Shown here piece by piece: positions 50,688-55,839 of a DNA stretch of 55,839 nt. Source of the stretch: DASQFD01 sp035633255 (GTDB taxonomy: Bacteria; Actinomycetota; Actinomycetes; Actinomycetales; Dermatophilaceae); contig DASQFD010000005.1 in the NCBI GenBank assembly GCA_035633255.1, positions 1-55,839 on the forward strand, read 5' to 3'. Below the pieces are notes generated by a model. That model ran no database searches, was not told the DNA's origin, and saw only the letters and a list, made by a program, of their open reading frames with translations. Position numbers and translations under genes: made by a program. How positions within the stretch are numbered: the stretch's first letter is position 1; every line of letters starts with the position of its first letter.

Positions 50688-51653
50688 GTCCGCGGTCAGG
50701 TGCGCGTCGGTGCCCGCGACGCCGAGGTCGGCCGCCCGCTTGTCCGCCATGGCCAGCAGCCGCCGGATCCGGCCCGCCACCGCGTCCTTGGTCATCGGCG
50801 GGGTGGCGAGCTGGCCGAGCTCCTCGAGCGAGGCCTGCTTGTGCTGCAGGCGCAGCGTGCCGGCCTCCCGCAGGTGGTCGGGGATGTCGTCGCCGAGGAT
50901 CTCCATGGCCCGACCGACGCGGGATCCGGCGGCCACCGCGGCCCGCGCTGAGCGGCGCAGGTTGGCGTCGTCGAAGTTGGCCAGCCGGTTCGCCGTGGCG
51001 CGGACCTCGCGCCGCATCCGCCGCTCCTCCCAGGCGAGCACGGCGTCGTGGGCGCCGAGCCTGGTGAGCATCTCGCCGATGGCGTCGCCGTCCCGGATCA
51101 CCACGCGGTCGACGCCGCGCACCTCGCGGGCCTTGGCGGCGATCCCCAGCCGGCGGGCCGCGCCGACGAGCGCCAGGGCCGCCTCGGGACCGGGGCAGGT
51201 CACCTCGAGGGCCGAGGACCGCCCCGGCTCGGTCAGCGAGCCGTGGGCGAGGAACGCCCCGCGCCAGGCCGCCGAGGCGTCGCACACCGAGGCGGAGACG
51301 ACGCGGGGCGGCAGGCCCCGGACCGGGCGGCCGCGGTTGTCGATGAGACCGGTCTGCCGGGCCAGCGCCTCCCCATCCGCGGTGACCCGCACGACGAACC
51401 GGCTCCCCTTGCGCAGGCCCCCGGCGGCGAGAACGACGACCTCCGGGGTGTGCCCGTAGAGCTCGACGAGGTCACGGCGCAGCCGCCGCGCCGCGTTCGC
51501 CGTGTCCAGCTCGGCCTCGACGACGATCCGCCCGCCGATGATGTGCAGCCCGCCGGCGAATCGGAGCAGGGCGGCGACCTCGGCCTTGCGGCAGCACGGC
51601 TTGGTGCCGGGGTAGCGGCTGAGCTCGTCCTTGACCTTCGCCGTCATCGCCAT
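50673..51653 (-). CDS. whiA: DNA-binding protein WhiA
   Basis: A 326-residue WhiA, a sporulation/cell-division transcription factor in Streptomyces that is also present in non-sporulating actinobacteria. The N-terminal LAGLIDADG-like domain has VKDELSRYPGTKPCCRKAEV and ALLRFAGGLHI; the C-terminal HTH region has EILGDDIPDHLREAGTLRLQ and SLEELGQLATPPMTKDAVAG. ATG 51653 fits SD ggaagg and the usual MAMTAKVKDEL start; ATG 51662 is too close to the SD. It belongs to the uvrC-rapZ-yvcK-whiA run. Confidence 0.96.
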   Translation of the reverse strand: MAMTAKVKDELSRYPGTKPCCRKAEVAALLRFAGGLHIIGGRIVVEAELDTANAARRLRRDLVELYGHTPEVVVLAAGGLRKGSRFVVRVTADGEALARQTGLIDNRGRPVRGLPPRVVSASVCDASAAWRGAFLAHGSLTEPGRSSALEVTCPGPEAALALVGAARRLGIAAKAREVRGVDRVVIRDGDAIGEMLTRLGAHDAVLAWEERRMRREVRATANRLANFDDANLRRSARAAVAAGSRVGRAMEILGDDIPDHLREAGTLRLQHKQASLEELGQLATPPMTKDAVAGRIRRLLAMADKRAADLGVAGTDAHLTADMLDG

Positions 51654-51717
51654 GGCGGTCATCCTTCCACGGGGGCCCCGGGGCGCCACCCGGTTCACCG
51701 GGCACGCGAAGGCGGGG

Positions 51718-52686
51718 TCAGCGGCCGGAGCCGGCTCCGCGGCTCGCGAGCACGTCCTCGAGCGCCGCGGCGAGCAGCAGGCGGTCGTGCAGGCCGGGGT
51801 GCTGGCGCCGGGCCACCCGCGCCACGTGCAGGCGGGCCCCGAGGCGCGAGCAGCGCCGGGCGAGGGCCGCCTCGTCCTCGACCACGGCGGGGTCCGCCAG
51901 CACGGCGTCGAGGCGCACCCCGGGTGCCGCCTCCGCGAAGGAGTCCAGGTGCTCCGCCGTGGAGTAGCCCTCGGTCTCGCCCGCCCCCACCTCGAGGTTG
52001 AGCACCAGTAGCCGGCGGGCCCGGGTCACCTCCAACGCCTCGCACAGCTCCGGCACCAGCAGGTGCGGCATCACGGAGGTGAACCACGAGCCGGGCCCCA
52101 GGACCACCCAGTCGGCCGCGCGGATGGCCGCCACCGACTCCGGGTATGCCGGTGGGTCCGCCGGGCGCAACCGCACCGCCCGCACCCGGCCGGGTGTCGT
52201 GGCCACCTCGGCCTGCCCGGTCACCAGGGTCGTGGCCTGCGGGTCGCCGGGCCGCAGGCCGGTGACGTCCGCCTCGATGTCGAGCGGCACCGCCGCCATG
52301 GGCAGCACCCGGCCACGGGCGTTGAGCAGGCGGCCGATGAGGTCGAGACCCGCCACCGGGTCCTCGTGCAGCTCCCACAGGGCCACGATGAGGAGGTTGC
52401 CGACCGCGTGGCCGGCCAGCGGCCCGCTGCCGCTGAACCGGTGCTGGAGCACGTCGCGCCAGATGTGCCCCCACTCGGTCTCCTCGCACAGCGCGGCCAG
52501 CGCCATCCGGAGGTCGCCGGGAGGCAGCACGCCGAACTCCTCGCGCAGCCGGCCGCTGGACCCGCCGTTGTCGGCGACGGTGACGATGGCCGTGATGTCG
52601 TCGGTGACGAAGCGCAGCGCCCCGAGGGAGGCCGCCAGCCCGTGCCCACCCCCGAGCGCGGCCACGGTGGGCGCTGGGAGACGCAC
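51718..52686 (-). CDS. yvcK: YvcK/CofD-like gluconeogenesis factor
   Basis: A 322-residue Rossmann-like protein. Family marks: VAALGGGHGLAASLGALR, VTVADNGGSSGRLREEFGVL, PPGDLRMALAAL, HAVGNLLIVAL and WVVLGPGSWFTSVMPHLLV. YvcK binds UDP-sugars and affects carbon metabolism and cell-wall growth (CuvA in mycobacteria). The start is GTG 52686, sharing its first base with the rapZ stop (TAGTG). Confidence 0.95.
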   Translation of the reverse strand: MRLPAPTVAALGGGHGLAASLGALRFVTDDITAIVTVADNGGSSGRLREEFGVLPPGDLRMALAALCEETEWGHIWRDVLQHRFSGSGPLAGHAVGNLLIVALWELHEDPVAGLDLIGRLLNARGRVLPMAAVPLDIEADVTGLRPGDPQATTLVTGQAEVATTPGRVRAVRLRPADPPAYPESVAAIRAADWVVLGPGSWFTSVMPHLLVPELCEALEVTRARRLLVLNLEVGAGETEGYSTAEHLDSFAEAAPGVRLDAVLADPAVVEDEAALARRCSRLGARLHVARVARRQHPGLHDRLLLAAALEDVLASRGAGSGR

Positions 52687-53654
52687 TACTCCTGCCCCAG
52701 GTCGCGGTGGACGAGGAAGGTGGCCACCCGGTCGCCGGCGAGGCGGGCTGACAGGGCCTCCGCCATCGCGACCGAGCGGTGCTTGCCGCCGGTGCAGCCG
52801 AGCGCGATGGTGGCGTAGCGCCGTCCCTCGCTGAGGTAGCCGGCCGTGACCGGATCCATGAGGTCCACGACCCGGTCCAGGAAGGGGCCGGCCGCCGCCT
52901 GCGCGAGCACGTACTCGGCCACCGGAGCGTCCTTGCCGGTGAGTGCCTTCAGGTGCGGCACCCAGAACGGGTTGGGCAGGAACCGCAGGTCGAAGACGAA
53001 GTCGGCGTCGAGCGGGACGCCGTACTTGAAGCCGAAGGACATGACGGCGAGCCGCAGGCTGGGCCCGCGCTCCGCACCGAAGAGCGAGGCGACCTTGCGC
53101 GCGAGCTGGTGGACGTTCAGCCCGGAGGTGTCGATCAGCACCTGGGCCACGGACCGCAGGTCACCGAGCATCTGCCGCTCACGCTGGATGCCGTCGAGGA
53201 GCCGGCCGTCGCCCTGGAGCGGGTGCGGCCGCCGGACGCTCTCGAAGCGGCGCACCAGCGCCTCGTCGGTCGCGTCGAGGAAGACCAGGTGCGGGCGCCA
53301 GCCGTGCTCGGTCAGCTGGGCCATCGAGGAGCGCAGGTCCGGGAAGTAGCGCTGCGCGCGCACGTCCACCACGGCAGCGGGCCTGAGGTCCAGGCCCCGC
53401 TCCCGCACGGCCCGCCCGAGGTCGCCCACCGCCCCGAGCAGCTGCGGCGGGAGGTTGTCGACGACGTACCACCCCCGGTCCTCCAGGACGTTGGCCGTCG
53501 TCGAGCGGCCCGCTCCGCTCATCCCGGTGATGATGACGAACTCGCCGAGCTCGCTCGAGGGCTCGTTCGAGGGCTCGGTGGCGGGCTCGGTGGCGGGCTC
53601 GGTGGCGGGCTCCGTGCCCGGCTCCTCCCCCGGCGCGGTGGTGGCGTCAGCCAT
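52686..53654 (-). CDS. rapZ: RapZ family nucleotide-binding protein
   Basis: A 322-residue P-loop protein. Walker A: VIITGMSGAGRSTTANVLED; further RGWYVVDNLPPQLL, VVDVRAQRYFPDLRS, FLDATDEALVRRFESVRRPHP and the C-terminal ALGCTGGKHRSVAMAEALS. RapZ regulates glmS sRNA in E. coli; in actinobacteria the role is less clear and GTP/nucleotide-second-messenger binding is reported for the family. The N-terminal 38 residues are an acidic linker with three 12-bp repeats (EPAT). ATG 53654 overlaps uvrC by 8 bp. Confidence 0.95.
   Translation of the reverse strand: MADATTAPGEEPGTEPATEPATEPATEPSNEPSSELGEFVIITGMSGAGRSTTANVLEDRGWYVVDNLPPQLLGAVGDLGRAVRERGLDLRPAAVVDVRAQRYFPDLRSSMAQLTEHGWRPHLVFLDATDEALVRRFESVRRPHPLQGDGRLLDGIQRERQMLGDLRSVAQVLIDTSGLNVHQLARKVASLFGAERGPSLRLAVMSFGFKYGVPLDADFVFDLRFLPNPFWVPHLKALTGKDAPVAEYVLAQAAAGPFLDRVVDLMDPVTAGYLSEGRRYATIALGCTGGKHRSVAMAEALSARLAGDRVATFLVHRDLGQE
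53572..53607 (-). repeat. Three 12-bp coding repeats in rapZ N-terminus
   Basis: Units 53572-53583, 53584-53595 and 53596-53607 encode Glu-Pro-Ala-Thr repeats. Confidence 0.8.
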
Positions 53655-55659
53655 GGGCCCGTCCTCCCTCGTCGTCGCGCCGCACCGGCGCCTCGCCGTC
53701 TCGCCGCACCGGCGCCTCGTCGTCGAGCACCTCACCGGTCATCAGGTTGACCGCCGGGGCGGCCTCCCCGGAACCGCCGCCCAGCGCGTCGACCAGCGTC
53801 CGCGCCAGCGCCGGCCCGATGCCCGGCACCTCCTGCAGCTCCTCCGGGGAGGCGGCCCGCAGCCGCTTGACCGACCCGAACCGCGTGAGCAGCGCCTTGC
53901 GCCGGCTCTCCCCCAGACCGGGTATGCCGTCCAGCGCGCTGGCCGTCATCGCCTTGGACCGCCGCTGGCGGTGGAAGGTGACCGCGAAGCGGTGCGCCTC
54001 GTCGCGGAGCCGCTGGAGCAGGTAGAGGCCCTCGCTCGTGCGGGGCAGGACGACCGGGAAGTCCGAGGCCGGCAGCCACACCTCCTCGAGCCGCTTGGCC
54101 AGGCCGACCACGGCGACGTCGTCGACCCCGAGGTCGTGCAGCGCCCGGGCGGCGGCGTCGACCTGCGGCCGCCCGCCGTCGACGACGACGAGGTTCGGGG
54201 GGTAGGCGAAGCGGGCCGGTCGTCCGGTGTCCGGGTCCGGACCGGGCGGGGCCGCGGCGTCCCTCAGGTGCCGGCGGAAGCGCCGGGTGAGCACCTCGTG
54301 CATGGCGGCGGTGTCGTCGGTGGCGCCCTCCGGCCCGGTGCCGCGCACCAGGAAGCGGCGGTACTCGGCCTTGCGCGGCAGGCCGTCCTCGAAGACGACC
54401 ATGGACCCGACGACCTGCGTGCCCTGCACGTGGCTGATGTCGAAGCACTCCACGCGCAGCGGTGACTCCTCCAGGTCCAGGGCCTCCTGCAGCTGCTGCA
54501 GGGCGAGGCTGCGGGTGGTGAGGTCGCCGGCGCGGGAGATCTTGTGGCGGGCCAGGCTCTGCTCGGCGTTGCGGCGCACCGTCTCCAGCAGGGTGCGCTT
54601 GTCACCGCGCTGCGGGACCCGGAGGTCGACGCCGCTGCCCCGCAGGGCGGTCAGCCACGCCGCCAGCCCGTCGGCGTCGTCCGGCAGGCACGGCACGAGC
54701 ACCTCGCGCGGCACCCCCTCGCCGTGCTCGCCGCCGTAGACCTGCTGCAGCAGGTGGCCCACGACCTCGGCCGTGGTCTCGGCGTCCTTCTCCGCCACCC
54801 ACCCGCGCTGGCCACGGACCCGGCCGCCGCGGACGTGGAAGACCTGCACCGCCACCTCGAGCTCGTCCTCGGCCAGCGCGAAGACGTCGGCGTCGGTCCC
54901 GTCCGACAGGACCACCGCTGACTTCTCGAGCACCCGCTGCAGGGCGCCCATGTCGTCGCGCAGGCGCGCCGCCCGCTCGAAGTCGAGCTCGGTGGCCGCC
55001 GCCCGCATCTGCCGGTCCAGGCGCTTGAGGTACTTGCCGGTCTCCCCGGCCATGAACTCGCAGAACTCCTCGGCGATCCCCCGGTGGGTCTCCGCGTCCA
55101 CGCGCCCGACGCAGGGCGCCGAGCACTTGTCGATGTACCCCAGGAGGCACGGTCGGCCGACCTGGCCGGCCCGGCGGAACACCCCGGCCGAGCAGGTGCG
55201 CACCGGGAAGACCCGCAGCGCCAGGTCGAGGGTCTCGCGGATCGCCCAGGCGTGCGCGTAGGGCCCGAAGTAGCGCGTCCCCTTCCGCTTCGCGCCCCGC
55301 ATCACCTGCGCCCGGGGGTACTCCTCACCCATCGTCACGGCGAGGTAGGGATAGGACTTGTCGTCGCGGTACCGCACATTGAACCGTGGGTCGAACTCCT
55401 TGATCCACGAGTACTCCAGCTGCAGCGCCTCCACCTCGGTGGAGACGACCGTCCACTCCACGCTGGCGCCGGTGCGCACCATCCGCGCGGTGCGCGGGTG
55501 CAGCGCGGACAGGTCCGAGAAGTAGGAGGACAGCCGTGAGCGCAGCGACTTCGCCTTGCCGACGTAGATGACCCGCCCGTCGGCGTCACGGAAGCGGTAG
55601 ACGCCCGGGTCGGTGGGGATCTCCCCCGGCGCCGGGCGGTAGCTCGACGGGTCTGCCAC
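53647..55659 (-). CDS. uvrC: Excinuclease ABC subunit C
   Basis: A 670-residue nucleotide excision repair nuclease. The N-terminal GIY-YIG domain has GVYRFRDADGRVIYVGKAKS; the zinc/Cys-rich part GRPCLLGYIDKCSAPCVGRV follows, then the UVR motif (AATELDFERAARLRDDMGAL), the RNase H-like endonuclease domain (VECFDISHVQGTQVVGSMVV; VVVDGGRPQVDAA), and C-terminal HhH motifs (ALDGIPGLGESRRKALL; EVPGIGPALART). The GTG at 55659 is supported by a TAGGGT box 6 nt upstream. The tail has a duplicated 24-bp unit (53677-53724). Confidence 0.97.
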   Translation of the reverse strand: MADPSSYRPAPGEIPTDPGVYRFRDADGRVIYVGKAKSLRSRLSSYFSDLSALHPRTARMVRTGASVEWTVVSTEVEALQLEYSWIKEFDPRFNVRYRDDKSYPYLAVTMGEEYPRAQVMRGAKRKGTRYFGPYAHAWAIRETLDLALRVFPVRTCSAGVFRRAGQVGRPCLLGYIDKCSAPCVGRVDAETHRGIAEEFCEFMAGETGKYLKRLDRQMRAAATELDFERAARLRDDMGALQRVLEKSAVVLSDGTDADVFALAEDELEVAVQVFHVRGGRVRGQRGWVAEKDAETTAEVVGHLLQQVYGGEHGEGVPREVLVPCLPDDADGLAAWLTALRGSGVDLRVPQRGDKRTLLETVRRNAEQSLARHKISRAGDLTTRSLALQQLQEALDLEESPLRVECFDISHVQGTQVVGSMVVFEDGLPRKAEYRRFLVRGTGPEGATDDTAAMHEVLTRRFRRHLRDAAAPPGPDPDTGRPARFAYPPNLVVVDGGRPQVDAAARALHDLGVDDVAVVGLAKRLEEVWLPASDFPVVLPRTSEGLYLLQRLRDEAHRFAVTFHRQRRSKAMTASALDGIPGLGESRRKALLTRFGSVKRLRAASPEELQEVPGIGPALARTLVDALGGGSGEAAPAVNLMTGEVLDDEAPVRRDGEAPVRRDDEGGRAHG
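53677..53724 (-). repeat. Duplicated 24-bp unit in uvrC tail
   Basis: Near-identical units at 53677-53700 and 53701-53724 encode repeated Glu-Ala-Pro-Val-Arg-Arg residues just before the uvrC stop. Confidence 0.75.
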
Positions 55660-55665
55660 GCGTCC

Positions 55666-55671
55666 ACCCTA
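55666..55671 (-). promoter_or_regulatory. uvrC leaderless -10 box
   Basis: TAGGGT on the minus strand, 6 nt before GTG 55659. Confidence 0.55.
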
Positions 55672-55752
55672 GGTCGCTGCACGGACACCGGGCCCGCTCC
55701 CCTGTCCGCCCGCGACCTCCGGCAGCAGCGGGGACCGGCCGGAGGGTATGCC

Positions 55753-55839
55753 GTGGGCCCGGGTCACGCGGTGGGCCCGGGTCACGCGGTGGGCCCGGGT
55801 CACGCGGTGGGCCCGGGTCACGCGGTGGGCCCGGGTCAC
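55753..55839. repeat. 18-bp tandem repeat at right edge
   Basis: GTGGGCCCGGGTCACGCG is repeated at 55753, 55771, 55789 and 55807, with a partial copy at 55825 cut by the window end. The array may continue. The minus-strand unit contains GCGTGACCC, which could hold the stop codon of a minus-strand gene beyond the edge. Confidence 0.9.

Overview
The window is a gene-dense, very GC-rich stretch of an actinobacterial chromosome. RbpA, WhiA, OpcA, DUF3099, a SufR-led suf operon, an F420-type luciferase-like oxidoreductase and an acVLRF1-type hydrolase point to Actinomycetota. Gene order and codon use fit Micrococcales, probably the Ornithinimicrobium/Serinicoccus/Janibacter neighbourhood; this placement is inference. 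I see no rRNA, tRNA, CRISPR array, integrase or transposase.

Layout: (1) 1-4.1 kb: left-edge hairpin, DUF2007 protein, divergent glycogen genes glgA/glgC and an LLM-class oxidoreductase. (2) 4.1-12.1 kb: serB, cyanophycinase, cyanophycin synthetase, a small DoxX-like membrane protein and, convergent, a second CphA-like Mur ligase that lacks ATP-grasp and carries C-terminal TPRs. (3) 12.1-15.2 kb: fabG-fabI, then DUF3099, a small Cys protein and SURF1. (4) 15.2-22.1 kb: ABC exporter, TrpB2-like enzyme, ABC-F ATPase, zinc metallopeptidase, acVLRF1 hydrolase. (5) 22.1-28.9 kb: complete sufR-B-D-Rieske-C-S-U-T operon. (6) 29-33.3 kb: ABC-2 exporter, ctaA, TetR regulator, ctaB. (7) 33.5-42.3 kb: tightly coupled tkt-tal-pgi-zwf-opcA-pgl. 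(8) 42.4-46.4 kb: an exported alpha/beta hydrolase fused through a membrane helix to an ABC ATPase, followed by its permease. (9) 46.5-55.7 kb: rbpA, secG, tpiA-pgk-gap, whiA-yvcK-rapZ-uvrC.

The genes form functional blocks: glycogen and cyanophycin storage, fatty-acid elongation, Fe-S assembly, heme A/cytochrome oxidase assembly (SURF1, CtaA, CtaB), pentose phosphate pathway with its G6PDH activator OpcA, and lower glycolysis next to the WhiA/YvcK/RapZ module.

Four patterns run across genes. First, the 7-mer GTATGCC/GGCATAC occurs about 36 times, equally on both strands and in several reading frames. Second, twelve genes have a TANNNT box 6-7 nt before an ATG/GTG start, that is, leaderless promoters that also fix the starts. 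Third, 12-42 bp tandem or direct repeats sit at gene ends and often copy the stop codon (cphA, sufD, ctaB, the hydrolase-ABC gene, rbpA, whiA). Fourth, most operon junctions are ATGA/GTGA/TGATG overlaps. The best candidates for undescribed biology are the hydrolase-membrane-ATPase fusion, the Mur ligase-TPR protein beside cphBA, and the GTATGCC motif.
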